DNA from: Sarcocystis neurona
Lineage: Eukaryota > Apicomplexa > Conoidasida > Eucoccidiorida > Sarcocystidae
NCBI GenBank assembly: GCA_000727475.1
Contig: KL647288.1
Location: 9,178,055 to 9,242,054, forward strand
Length of the DNA stretch: 64,000 bases
Direction of reading: 5' to 3'
Made by a program: the position numbers and the translations under genes. Below the pieces are notes generated by a model. It had not been told where the DNA came from, made no database searches, and saw only the letters and a list, made by a program, of their open reading frames with translations. This document shows, in pieces, positions 13,501 through 25,800 of this stretch. Within the stretch, counting starts at the first letter, position 1. Each line of letters starts with the position of its first letter.

Positions 13501-16500
13501 GCGGGACAGAGAGAGAGGACAACAGCCCGGAGGAGAATAAACGGGGCCCCTGCAACGCAGAGAGAAGTGGACAAAGGGAGTGTGAACATAGCAGTGCTGG
13601 GCCTCGGTGACTTTGCCCTGTCGCCGGTGTAGACTGCCGCATGCAGCTGTTCTCTTGAAGAACAGCAAGAGGTATCTACAGAAGCAGCCGCGTCTTCAAC
13701 TGGGGCCGCAGTCGGCACCACCACCATGTGCTCGCGTACTACTGCACGCCGCGCCCTGTATAAATGTACAAGTGTAGACACAGATAGATAAAGATATATA
13801 TATATATGCATACAGATGGATGGATATAGGTATAGATGTGTGGAGAAAGACGTAGAAATGTGGGTGGCTGGTGGCAAGGAGAAAGAGTCTCTTCAAGTCG
13901 CCACCATCCCTCGTCTTGTACCCGCTTTCTACCTCACCCGTGTGTAGCTGCCGAGAACTGCTGGGACGCCCTGCTAGGCGCCGGGAGGTTGACCTTCTAC
14001 GTCATGCGTGTGGCAACGTGGCTCACTCTCCTTGTATGGGGACACATGTGTAGAGAAAGATAGATATAGATAGATACACAGACAATGCAGATGTATAGGT
14101 GAAGCAGGTGGCTATAGATATACAAGTATAGGTGGATGTAGGTGAACAATGATATGAATGTAAATGCACGTGAATAGATATATAGAGACGGATATGCATA
14201 TATAGACAGGTGGATGTAGATATAGGTAGAGATAGACAGATGCAGATAAACACAGGTACACACACGTATAGGTGTAGATTCGTATCGCAACAGATAGACA
14301 GATAGGTAGATACAGATATTTATACATGTAAAAGGATATAGATAGACAAATATGGATAGATGTGTAGAGACACAAGTATGGATATGTGCGGGGAGAGAGA
14401 TAGGTAGAAATAGACAGATGTATACGGGTACAGGTAGACGAATAGGTAGACAAAGGTATTTACACATGCAGAAATAGGTCGACGAATAGATGGATATGGA
14501 CAAAGACGTAGATACATACAGAATTCGACAGAAGGACAGATCGGTGAATAGATAGATGTAGAGAAAAATTCAAATACATATACAAATAGGTAGACGGATA
14601 GGTGAACAGCCGGACACACAGGCAGAGAAAGACGTAGATTTGTTTGTGTGTATTCTTGTCTATGAAGCCTCTTCCAAAGAGACACACGGTCCTTGTTTGA
14701 CGGTTGTTTCGACAGAAATCTGAACACGTGCATGCAGAGAGAAAAAAAGAGAAGGACAGAGAGAGACGCAACGCGTGGAAAGAATACCAGTGGATGAGAA
14801 ATGCTGCCCGACGTGCCCGAGGCCTTTAATCTGTTCTTTTTGAGAACTCCTGCGTCTACGTACGGTTCCATCAATGGGGATCCTAGGGTATCTGCGTCCC
14901 CTTCTATGCGGCCAGAAATATGTAAATTCTGACTGCCATATTCACCGCTCCCCTGGACGCGCGGCACCTGCAGAGTGTGTTCTTTCTCTTCCTCTCTGTC
15001 TCTGTATATATGTGTATATTTGTGTGTATATGTAGATACAGGCCCTCTGTACGGCCCTGCGTATGTGGATTCTGGCTGCCGTATTCATCGGTCTTCTGGA
15101 CCCGCGGAACCTGCAGTGCTCCGTTTCTCTCGGCCTGTATCCATATATATACGTGTCTATTTGTTCGTTACGAAAAAAGGGAAGAGACTCTCAACTTTAT
15201 ATGTGTGTGTGTGTGTGCCTATGTGTGGACGACGCCAGTGTCTACAAATGTTTTCCCGTGAAATCTATTCTCAGAGTTTCTCCGTATATTTATTTTCCCC
15301 AGAACGCATATTCTCTCCTTCTGTGTGTCTATTATGTACACAGGTGCGCAGCAGTGTGTAAACCCTCTACACACATGAGTAGACTGTAAGCAAGTCCTTG
15401 TGTTTTCTTCTCCCTACACAGGTGCACTTTCGATAAAAGACGTGCTCTCGCCTTCTCTGTTGATCCGCACGTATCTGTGGACGCCAGTAGACGAACACTC
15501 TGTGGAGACGAATGAATAAGCAAGTCTCTCTTCACATCTTTTTCTAGGAAGAAGATAAGTTCCCTCTTTCTCCATGCCTGCCCACACGTGTGTTTACACC
15601 ACACCTTGTAACACACCTATACACACGCAGAGATATGAAGCGGGTCTCTTCCTCTCTCTCAGTCTCTCTATACATGTATATATCTATACATGTATATACA
15701 TACGTGTGTACGTATATTTTTACGTACATATAAGTGTATATATATATGTGCGTATCTGTATATTTCTACACATATCCATATGTATATGCGCATTTTAAGC
15801 ATGCATTTGTGTATGCATGAATGTATGTGTGTGTGTGTGTGTGTTTGTATGTGTGGCTATATGTGTGTATGTGTGAGTGTATGTTTGTGTGGATATGTGT
15901 GTCGGCATGTCTTTTTTTTCAAGGCTTCAAGGCGTTGCCAGACGCTGACGCGCAGTGGATGCCTTCGCTCAGTGCGGAGGAATTGACGTGGATGGGCCCT
16001 GTGAACAAGTGAGAAGCTTTTCTGGTAGTTGTCTGCAGACAGGAAGTAGGGACGCGGAGAACAGAGAGAGCAGCCATCCCGAGAGAAGAGAAAGCAGCAG
16101 ACAGAAGAGACGGACGGACGCTCACGCTTGACAGAAGAACTCGACGAGACGCGCAGGAGCCGCCTGCGGCAGAGAAGAAGCGCAGGAAAGGAGAGCAGGC
16201 GAGACAGAAGAAAGCGAAACAGAGAGAGAGACGCGCTGCCTGCATGGGGACGCAAGCAGGGAGGAGCGGGCCAATGAGGGGGCAGTATGGAGACGGATGG
16301 GAAGCACCGAGAAGGAAGAGGCTGCCTCCTGACGAGAACAGAGAGAAGAAGAGAGAAGGGCGCGAACTCGGGAAGAGAGGGCCTGCTGGGACGGGAGAGA
16401 AGAGGTCAGAAGTGAAGAAGAGGGAGGAAGTGTCGACGGGGAAGAAAGGGTGAAAGCTCGAACACGCAGGAGGGCCCCGAAGACGAGCAAAGGCGCGCAC

Positions 16501-19500
16501 AACGCAGAGACGCGGAGAAAAAAGAGAGGACGAATAAAAGAGAGAAAGGGGCACAGAGAGAGAGAGAAAAGAGAAGAAAAACAAACAGAGACAGAGAAAG
16601 GGAGAAATATAGAAAGGAAAAGAAAGGAAGGTAGCAGAGAAATTCTCCGTGGCTTGCTCGTTTTGCCGGGACGTTCAAAGAATTGCGTGAGAGACGTCGC
16701 TACCAAGGGTCTGCTCTGCTGGTTTCGGCGGCAGCAGCCCTGATCTGCCCTGCACCTACCAAAATGCAACACAAAGGGAGAGGACAGGCAGGGGAAGAAG
16801 GAGAAGAGAAGTGGTCACTTCCTCCGCTCTTGTCCGCTCTGCAGAAAAAGTTTTTCTTCTTCAATAGAAAGATAGAAGGCGTGTACGCTTGAGGCCTCCT
16901 CTGTCGCTTTCTTCTTCCGACGGGGTCGGCTGCGTAGTGGAGCGCCTCGCGCTCCTGTCTGCAGCGCTTGTGTGCGTACTTCACATGCTTGCTGCGAACA
17001 CTGCAAATGTCGACCGCCAGAGCGCTCTGCGCGGGCCCCTGGGCAAAATGATTTCCTCTTCAGGAGCACTTCTTCTCGACGGCCGTCTCCCCGTCGATCC
17101 ACGCATATACAGACCGGAGAGACACTGTGCGTTGCCCGATAGTTTCGAATTATGTCTCCCTGCAAACCCACATATATATATATATGCATATATATGTACA
17201 TATATATCTCTTTGCGTACGTACACAGTGTATATTCTCGAGCGTGGGTTGTACACCTGTCGCGCAGGACGACACACTAGACGAGAAAGTGTGAAGCAGGA
17301 TTTGCCGCTGCACCACGTGGATCGATTTAGAAGTCGTCCCGGCCGCGCTGTTGCGGCATCCTACGAATGTGAGAGTGGCTGTTTTTTCGTCCATAAAAAT
17401 GTTGCTGCTCGCCAATTGACTTCGTTCAAAGCGTCAGGATCCACCCCTGAGGGGGTGTGTGTAAATGCCTGCGCAGCTCGCGCCGTACATGCAGGCGCGC
17501 CTTGCCAGTCTCCTAAGCTTCCTTCGCAGTGTGTAGAGGAGCTCGTTCTACTCAAAAGTGCAATAGGCTGGTCCACTACTACCCACGTCACGTCCTGGCT
17601 GCGCGACGATGCCGAGAGGCAAATGAAACGCCTTGGCATTCCTGCTGCATACACGGGTGACCACACCCGGTCGAACATATTATTTTCTCTTGTACTGCTG
17701 CTCCGCAGGTGTCCAAGTACTGCTTTCTAATACCTCTGTAACTCTTCGCGTCTGTGTGCCCATTCCTCCGCGGGTGTTCACACGAGTGTGAACGGACGCG
17801 CATGCGTAGACATGTCGAGAGATGTAGCCGCCTGTGTGTATGCATATATGTGTGTGTATATATATGTATATAAATATGTATATGTGTATGTATATATATA
17901 TGTATGTATATATCTTTGCAAGTTGCACTGCCGATGGCTTCGCTAGTCACATTGCATGTAGCTGCCTGCTTCTCCGTACAGCCACACGGCCTATATACAT
18001 AGAGGAACTGCGCCTGCGCTGGCCGATTTCGTGGCCTCTACTCGTACAAAGCAAATGCAGGCACGCTGAACATGGGAGTGAGTAGTAGCGGTAATAGTAG
18101 TTGTAGCAATACACGTGTCTTGTTGCATGTAGGCTGCTGCAGTGTGTCCCTCCTTGAACGTACGTCACAGTGATATGCCGACGCAGTGAAAGCCGGTATG
18201 TGTGTGTGTGTGTGTGCATGCCACTGCTTGTTATTTGCAGAGCGCTGCAAGAGTACGCCCCTCTCAACGCTCTCGTCGATGCCTGGATTGTCCTTCAGGT
18301 ACACACGCATCCGCGGCGGCCTGTCTCTTTTCGTAGGGCTGCATGGGAAAGAGACCTGCTGTCCTCAACTTCCCAATGTTTCCCAGTCCTTTGCTGCTGT
18401 TGCTGCTACTGTGTCTCTACACGCTGCGCTACGACAGCTGCGCCGCCTTCTGCTGCGGGAGAGCGTGCTGCCCGTTACAGTGCTGCTGCCGTGGAAGCAG
18501 CGCCTCTTGTTTTGGCCGGTGCTCAGCGCCTCCTTGAAGCAGCAGCGAAGCAAATCTGGCTTCCGGCTTCGCTAGGGCCCCGCCCATTCGGGTGGTCTCT
18601 CTTTTTCCGCGTCTGTGCGTTGCGTTGCGTCTGCGAAGAGGGAACGTCTTTGAATCCCGTTTGTGCAGAAGTAGAACGGCGTCCGGCCCGTAAGGGAGCA
18701 GTGAGAAGGATAGCGTACGGGCAACACGCAGGAGTGTCTTCGAGTATATGTATCAGGGAAAATCGATTTCCTGTTTGTAGGCGCCTCACGACGCCGGCTC
18801 CTATCAAAACAGTCGACCTGTATCCAAGCATTACACCGGAAAACTCTCCTTTCCTCTGTATGGATCGGGAAGTATTTACCAAACCAAACGGCCTCTAGGA
18901 TGTGCGAGAGCTACGTAGAAGTCTCTGCAGGAGTAGATTTCAAGAACTTGTAGTAGGCTGTACTTTTTTATTCTTGTCGCCGACGCTCTCCGTAGTCGCA
19001 ACAGTGTCTTCTTGTTCCTGTGTCTCTCGCCGTTTCCTCGTAGAGCGTGTCGAAGTGAAGGAAGCTGTGGACTGCTCCCGTGAGGTGTTTCTCGGTTGTG
19101 GAAACTGCGCGACAGCAACGTCCCCGTGTGCTTTCTTTTTTCTCTACTTCTCTGAAGTGAGGATGGTAGTAGGCCGGAGGCCCTCCAAACGATGTGGAAG
19201 AGCCGTGTCTTGGTATTCTTGCGAGCCTTAGAGGAAGGGCGGCTCTTCTTCGTCTGTCAACGCCTCCTCGTGAGAAAGCGTGTTTCTCTACCTGTCGCGT
19301 GGTGGAGGGCAACAAGGAGAACCCTGGGCAGCCAGCCGTCGCTTTTTGCAGTTTCTGTCAGTCGTGTGTAGCTGAGAAAGTTATTTTGCCGCGACACTGG
19401 CGAAGAGAAACACCAGGCAGGTAGCCGCTTTCCTCGGTGCACCAGGGAGTTGCTGGCGACGCTGCAAAAGGCGCACGTGGGAAACGGAGGCGCTGCACCG

Positions 19501-22500
19501 AAGCAACGTCATCGGGAAGTGAATAACTCACGTAGATGATGCGAACCATACGCACACGCGCAGGTGCGAAGGTACCCGAATACGCAGGGCACCATTTTTC
19601 GTATGTGTAGCAAGGTCGACACGTGGAGGTTGCTAGGAAAAATCTCGCGCGGTGAATCCTGCGTAGCCACGAATTTTCCTTATCCCCGCTAATGCACATG
19701 CCAACAGATGACGCTGTGAGTCGCCAGAGTGACGCACCACAAGTACACCTCTGGACTTGATATGGATATAAATTTGTATGTGCCAGGTCTTTTTTTCTGC
19801 TGATCCTGAGAAAGGATGCGTAGAGTCCGTATCGGCACCGCCCACTTTCAACTGATGGATTTATACCTGTGTTTTGTGTCGCGTGTTTCTTCGCGTGGAT
19901 GTTGGTACCGGTGGCGCTGCTGCAGGTAGAACATCTCAAAGAGATCTACGTGTGGAGAAGGGAACAGGAGCAGTAAGTTTTTCATTTCTCTCGTACACCG
20001 TTGCGTCGCAGTTGCCGCTGCACGAGTCGACGCTACATGGCAGCACATACATCCAAATGTGTAGAAATCTGGGGATCGAAACGTAAGCGCGTGTCTGACT
20101 CTGTGTGTATATGTGTGCACGTGATGCTCGGCTGATAACCCGCTGCGGAATATTTATCTGCGGAGAGGCCTGCTAGTCGCTCGATTTGCAAGACGGACTT
20201 CTCCATTGCACGTGCTGATGTATGAAAGCTTCTTTTGTACGCGTGCGCCTACGCGCGGCTGCGCTTATACGTGTGTAGTTGCTGGTAATCTTCCCTTCCA
20301 CCCTTCCCCCGTACCCCATCAGTACAAGCCTAGTAGTCGCATGTACAAATGGACATGAACGTATACTACGTACGGATGCGTAGAAGAGTGCATGAAGTAC
20401 GTCGCTGCATGAAAGGTCGCGTCAGCATTCTTTTTGCTGCAAAAGCGCCGGTTACTTTGCTGGTGCGTAGAAACTTGTACACACACCCCGGCACACATTA
20501 TGGATCAATAAAGTTGCTGCCGTTGCTGCTGCGGAGATTGAAGAGTGTGTAGAAACTTGTACGCACACACCGACACATATCTTGGATCAATTAGGTTGCT
20601 GCTACTGCGGCTGCGAGGATTGATGAATGTATTTTTGATCTCCTGGAACCAGCAGACACCCAGTCAAAAACAAGGTCACCCCGTTGCCGACGATGCGTCG
20701 TTGATGCATCCCCTCTCGGTGTGAAGTCAGCAAGGGAACGTTTGTAGCAGATCGTTTGAAGGGGGCCTTCTTGCGTGGTCAGTTCATGATGCGCTGCTAC
20801 GTTGGTGCGTCCCCTCTCTATATGACGTCAGTAAGGGAGCGTAAGTAGCAGATGGTTTGAAACGGGCCTCCTTGGGTGATCAGCCAGTGCTGCGCTGCGA
20901 CGACGTCCGCGTGCTCACGGGTGCTGCTTTCGTTGTGAATACGATTTTTGCTGCTGGTGCTACTGCAACTGCGTTCGGGACCACTGCTGGTGCAGTCGGT
21001 CCTGCTGACAGGCGCGTGAAACACTTGCTGCGATGTGTCTTGCCGCTGTTGCTGCTGTTGCAGCGCTCTGCGCAGACAACGAGGCGCAGGCATGACGGAT
21101 GCGCAGGTGCACGCGTTTGTTAACAAGTAAGAGAAACGCTTCCCGGGACGACTCTTCCCCTCTGCCAGCTGTGTGCACCTCCGTAGAAGCGACCCTTGTG
21201 TATATACGTGCACATGTACATATATCTATATGTATGGATAGATAGGTTGATGCACATGTATTTTAGTGTGTGCGTCCGCTGCGACAGGGTGTGCGCAGCG
21301 TGGATTGTCAGATTGATAGCATCAATTTCGAAGCGCAGAAAAAAACATGCTTGCAGATATAAATGTGTGTTGTGCAGTTGAAGTGAGTTTTTGCGGAGAC
21401 TTGTCTGTGCGCGACGTAGATGCCTTTCTTTCACTCGACTGATAGACGTGTCCAGGTTCAGCAGTTTTTTCTTGTGGATCATGCCAGTACGATAATTTTG
21501 CGTAAAACGGACGGCTCGCTCGCGACCGTCCTGACGGTTACGACAGGTGCCTCTAGGGTTTTCTCATATCTCCGTGGCGTGAGTACGTGCGCACTCAAGA
21601 CGCAGAGACGCACTGCCGATATACTTTCGATAGCTGTGTGTGGGAGGGTAAACATAGAGGTACGGCTGTAAATATTTATCTGCCTAATGCAGAGTATTAC
21701 AGGCCGACGTCTCTGCACGTGTGGTTTGCTGCTTCGTGACGTGTTCTTCGGAGTAGCCTTCGCCTCAAAGCCGCAGCGTGCTCACGTAAGTTGTCGGTCT
21801 ATGCATGTGCGCCCACACGTACATTTTCTGCCTACAGTAGCACGCGGGTGTTTACGTGGGTGTGTGCTCCCCTTTAGATATATATATATATATATATGTG
21901 CATATGGAGGCAGAGAGAGAGAAAGACAGAGAGAGGCAAACACGCAAATATAGAAGACATTTGTATAGTATACACGCACGCTCCCGGTGCGAGACATCTC
22001 TACTTCCGACTTCTTTTCCATTAGTAGCTTTCACTTTTCTGCTTCCTATACGTGCAAGGTGAGTGGCCCGCATGGTTGCTTCTGTTTCGCACGAATTTGT
22101 AATGGTACTGTCCTCTTGTGCGTTGACTGGTCGACACATACGTCTCCTCTTCCTGTTCTTCCACATGCTGCGTCGCTAGAGAATATATCAAGCCGTTCTT
22201 TTTTCCTGTAATTGCCCGACTTCATGGTAGAATTCAACTTCAACTACTCACCAGTTCGTTAGTCAGGTAGCTTTCTGCTTGTGGATACTGATGATATAAT
22301 TTGACTGTATGCAGTTTTGCTTCCCTGAGTCACACTTTGTGGTGGGCATTTCGCACCCTTTTTTACATCTTTTGTGATTGTGCTTTTTTTGGGTATCGAT
22401 GTTGTCCCCTTACCAATCTCCCCACTTATTGAGAAGAATTCATTCAGAGACCCACCGTTACATTTTCTCTTCTGGATGCCGCACGTGGGCTCGCGTACGA

Positions 22501-22862
22501 TTCCAATTTCCATCGTCTCCTTTGTCTCGTCGACCGGACACTGTCGTCTCGCAGAAGTTGAATCACTCTATAGAAAATGTTGACTGTGCTTTAGTAACGT
22601 GGTGCTTTTTACTCTGAGCATATGGCCGACTTCTTCACTGTCCTCCTTCCTATCACTGCCTGACTCGACATTCAGCTTCATGCCCAGTTATAAAGCGTAT
22701 CTGCCCGGGCTGTACGCGAGCCCTCCAGCGGGAACCAAAGGGGATATACCTATTTTCCGAGTTGAGCTAGGGCAAGATCGCAAGCCAACACGCTTTGAGG
22801 CTCTCCGGGGGAAGAGCAAAGGAACGATTACGCGCAGAGCAGCAGAATCAAGAAGCTTGTAG
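7584..22862 (+). CDS. D-glycerate 3-kinase / Tda10-like P-loop kinase, nine exons
   Basis: D-glycerate 3-kinase phosphorylates glycerate with ATP; yeast Tda10 is the related fungal kinase. Proposed exons are 7584-8148, 8532-8620, 11058-11272, 12513-12643, 15924-16008, 18241-18298, 19926-19972, 21064-21126 and 22676-22862. Every junction is GT-AG, all phases match, and the total is 1440 nt (479 residues plus stop). Motifs run in family order: RLYLPVFAW before the P-loop, Walker A GPQGCGKTS, SIDDFYLL, NPLYQQRGNAGTH, PTFDKAAGGGQG, VDVILFEGWLLG, VNKALQEYAPLN, VWRREQEHALR, GAGMTDAQVHAFVN and FMPSYKAYLPGLY. The N-terminal 150 residues are acidic and Gln-rich. ATG 7584 is the first in this frame near the domain; upstream exons are not excluded. 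The 8148/8532 junction is the least certain. Introns total about 13.8 kb and carry the repeats listed separately. Two exons are under 60 nt. Confidence 0.82.
8641..9054. repeat. CTG/GCAGTC minisatellite with 87-bp higher-order unit, intronic
   Basis: This stretch lies in intron 2 of the glycerate kinase gene. It consists of CTG runs interrupted by GGCAGTCCTG at intervals. An 87-bp block beginning GTTGATCCGG at 8859 is repeated almost exactly from 8946. Because the unit is a multiple of three, one frame on the minus strand reads through as Gln runs with regularly spaced Asp-Cys pairs, and the plus frames read as Leu or Ala/Gly/Ser runs. No independent evidence (start context, splice sites, domain) makes these frames genes. 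Confidence 0.85.
9100..10640. repeat. TA/TATATG and TG-rich intronic simple-repeat cluster
   Basis: Intron 2 of the glycerate kinase gene continues with many short TATATATA, ATAGATAG, TGTGTG and GAGAGA runs (for example 9181-9215, 9370-9380, 9556-9572, 9945-9975, 10098-10150). Short reading frames here are almost all Tyr/Ile/Thr/His/Cys strings from dinucleotide repeats. No exon is recognised until the acceptor at 11057. Confidence 0.75.
12180..13030. repeat. CTG tracts and a CTG-CCACCTCC minisatellite around exon 4
   Basis: Imperfect tandem repeats of the type CTGCTGTTGCTGTTTCTCC-ACCTCCNTCCTG (unit roughly 36-45 bp) occur at about 12690-13010, and pyrimidine-rich CTCCTGCTGCCG arrays at 12190-12290. 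The first array lies just upstream of exon 4 (12513) and the second just after it (12643). The first could act as an extended polypyrimidine tract. Plus frames read as Leu, Cys or Ser runs and are not taken as coding. Confidence 0.7.
13770..14620. repeat. GATA/TAGA-like degenerate simple repeat, intronic
   Basis: This is a long degenerate array of TAGATA, GATAGACA, TAGGTAGA and ATGTAGA words in intron 4 of the glycerate kinase gene. The minus frames read as Ser/Ile/Tyr/Leu/Cys strings (over 200 codons in one case) purely because the repeat lacks stops. No domain or splice-bounded exon was seen. Confidence 0.75.
15660..15905. repeat. TATACA/TG-rich tract upstream of exon 5
   Basis: Alternating purine-pyrimidine runs (TATATACATAC, then TGTGTGTGTGTG near 15826-15846 and TGTGTATGTGTG near 15850-15900) sit immediately before the exon 5 acceptor (15923), which is preceded by a T8 tract. 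Such alternating DNA can adopt Z-form. Its position directly before an acceptor is noted, but no function is shown. Confidence 0.7.
16050..16645. repeat. Purine-rich (GA) tract in intron 5
   Basis: About 600 bases after exon 5 are strongly purine-biased on the plus strand, densest at 16515-16640 (AGAGAGAAAG-type runs with few pyrimidines). The minus frames therefore read as long Ser/Leu/Phe/Pro strings without stops, one over 200 codons; they have no domain and are rejected as genes. The tract is a candidate for triplex (H-DNA) or R-loop formation during transcription of this gene. Confidence 0.7.
20467..20630. repeat. Diverged 82-bp tandem duplication, intron 7
   Basis: Two adjacent copies start GTAGAAACTTGTAC at 20467 and 20549. 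Each continues through a CACACACC segment, a TTGGATCAAT-type segment (TATGGATCAAT in copy 1), a TTGCTGC run and a GATTGA end. They differ at roughly a fifth of positions, so the duplication is not recent. The array lies between exons 7 and 8 of the glycerate kinase gene. Confidence 0.75.
20701..20905. repeat. Diverged 101-bp tandem duplication, intron 7
   Basis: Two copies begin at 20701 and 20802 with TTGATGCATCCCCTCTC / TTGGTGCGTCCCCTCTC. They share AAGTCAGCAAGGGA-like, TAGCAGAT-GTTTGAA, GGGCCTTC/GGGCCTCC and GTCAG/ATCAG segments and end in TGCGCTGC. The array lies directly upstream of a CTG-rich stretch leading into the exon 8 acceptor (21063). Confidence 0.75.
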
Positions 22863-25800
22863 ACCGCTGTTCGAGCACGTGATGTGTCGGAGCAGCGGCG
22901 CGCGTGTGAGCCAATCAAGTCGGTTAAAAGACGTTCAAGCAAGCCTGTCGCAAGAGGTTTTATTCTATGCATCTGAAAAGTGTAGACACCTCTTGCCACT
23001 GAAGCACGTGAGTTAAGCGTGGAAAGTGGAAAACCAAACTGCATTCATTGCTGCTTCCCGTGTGAAGCTATGAGCCAGCGGCGTTCCCGCAAGGAGGACG
23101 GTCACGCGCAACGGAACTACGTAGTAAAAGATGACGCAATCTTCCTCTCACAGGAGACGCACGCTGTCCTTTTATCTGCATGATTGCTTAGCTTTACGCA
23201 TCTAAGTGCAGGTACACACGGGTACGTACATTCAGCTAGACATACGTGAATACGTCTGTATACTATTACATACGAGTAGAGGCACACACGTGCGTAACTG
23301 CACGAAAAATGTACACACATTCCTAATTCTGTGTATATATACGTGAGCGTGTACGTATTGATTTGTGTGGAGCGCATGAGGCACGCCGTCTGCCTCGCAG
23401 TCTTCACATCCCCACCGAGACACGCTCTTACACAGGTATACATGGCGAGCGAGGTACACGTAGTTGCGTGCTCTTGTCCACACGAGATCCAGACGGTGAG
23501 TACCGGTGTGAGGACGACTGATGTAATTACGTGGACGTGGTTCAAGAAATTCGGTTTTTTCCTTGTATTTGACACCAGAAGATAAGTCCAAGAAGTACAG
23601 GACCCCCCGGGAGGGCAAAGGGAAACATGGGCTGATGTGTGTGTGCCACACAGTGAAGCCGTAGTCGACTTTTTATGACTTGGTTGACTAGATGTAGAAA
23701 TGCAACTTCCAAAAGCGATAATCCGGCGGGACAGCTGGGCACATCCAAGGTAGGGTGCTCACTTTGTCTTCTATTATGACCTGTAAGAGAACGAACGTAT
23801 TTTCCCCGCCATGTGATCGTCCGTTCACACACACAGTATCGGTGACTGGTTTTGCGGACTTTGTGGTTCTGAGCCCTCTGGAAGTGCATGGTGGGCATTC
23901 TGTAGCTTACGTGCACGACGTAGTTCCATGGGTTTGACGCTGCGGCAGGTGGGCGCTCTTCAAGAAGTAAACCCGTCAATCCTCTACACGGGAGCACTCA
24001 GTGTTTGTCGTGAAACAAGGCAGTACAACCGCTGTCTTGATCGCGAGACGATTAGGCTCCTGGCAGTGTCTCTTGGAGTCTGAAAGGGCCATCCAAGATT
24101 TTTCAGTGCCAAATAGGTGGGCACATGCGACAACTGACGGGCACGCGTTAACACACGCACACGCGAATCACTAAGCAAAAATGGGAGCGTGGTAATACCC
24201 CAGGACAGCATACAGGGAATAGAAACGGAAGGGACGAACGACTCACTGAATATTACAATTCGTCCAGATGCGGTAGCGAAGCCGGCCAGCCGGAGGGTTT
24301 GATGCAGCCGACACCAGTTCCACTACCGGCCTCCTTGTCATATATAAATAGCGCACTCACGTGTACGGCTACTTCCTCATCTTGAGTATGTGTAGAATGC
24401 ACGTGCAGAATTGCGACTCTGCGGTTCTTCAGCGTGCTGCATTAGATACGTGTATCTGCGTGTAGCACACTCAGCTTCGTGTGAGTGGATGCACACACAC
24501 ACGTGCGTCTGCATACCTGCTGGAAACAAGGAGATAGCCATTTGCACAACGTATCTCTCACGTACGTGGGCCGATTTACACACGTCTACATCTACACAAG
24601 GTGCGCGCCTCTGTTGTCCTACCTAGGCCATTTTAAAATTTTCGTAGCGTGGTCCACACCAGCAGATTTTGTGCAGCTGCTCTTTACGTATTGTTAGCAA
24701 ACTGTTTAGTTGACGGTCCTTCTAGAGAACTGCACACACACCAACAGGATAGAAGATCTAGGTGTCAGTGTGCAAGTCAGGGGCTTAAAAAGCATGATAT
24801 GAGGAATGAGCGTGGACGGAAACAGGAGACAGGTGACACGTAAGAGCTACCGTGAAATCAAAGAGAATCAGTAGGAGTATCCCAGCAAAGACATAAACGC
24901 AGCTAGCTCTTGTGGAACCATGAAGAAATGTGGTACACTGGTAGGTACCTGTACTTCTTCATTTTCTCTGTGAGACATATAAGCCAACCACATGTTGTGT
25001 GTCGCCATATAAACAACCTGGTGTCAAAGGGATAAGCTTTCCACCGCATGTCCAGTAAGTGCTTCTTCTTTGTACGCAGTCCTGCCTTCAGCATAGTATG
25101 CTGACAGCCTCCACGTGAAGGACTCACTGCTGTAGTCTAAGTGGATTCCGGAGGTTATCAGCGGGATTGCAAAAAAGATAAAGGCGAGTGAATGGTCACG
25201 TAGCGTACAGATAGGCGCTGGTCGACGCAAAAGCAAAAAGCGTACAAAGTTGCGGGAATGACCACATAGCGTACAGCTGCGCAGCTTGATTTTGCAGGGG
25301 CACTGGCGATACTCGCTACAAGGTCTGCTATGCTTGTTGCGTAGTGACAACGGTTTGGAACGGATCGCTGGCGCGGAAAACGCTCGCAAGGGCCTTCTTA
25401 TTGTCATGACTCAGTCACTGTGTATGACTGATTATATACATAACTCAAGGCTGAGCGCTACGATCGATATATGCTCGGCAAGAAGCAGCACAGAGTGGCG
25501 GGATGCACCTACGAGTCACAGATCAGCAAACGTCGTAGTCACAAGGAACGAGTTAAAGGCTGACACTGTGCTTAAGATGGAATTGGCGATGATAATGACG
25601 CAGGTGAATATGTATTGATACGTGGTGACACGCGTACCGCAAGGCTGCGAAGAAAGTAGAAGAGGTTAGAACGAAGCGTTATTACACCTGTCGAGGCTGC
25701 GACTAAGTGGCGAATACTGAATCGGACTGTGGGACGGACCGTTCTATTTCAAAGTGGGCCGTGATACGTGCAGCATGTGCTCTGAGTGCACCGGCATGTA

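Noticed and set aside
13997..14967. Minus-strand Ser/Ile/Tyr/Leu frames over 160 codons
   Set aside because: They are read from GATA-like simple repeats, with no signal, domain or splice support.
15857..16772. Minus-strand Ser/Leu/Phe-rich frames of over 200 codons
   Set aside because: They are the complement of a purine-rich tract and overlap a supported plus-strand exon (15924-16008).
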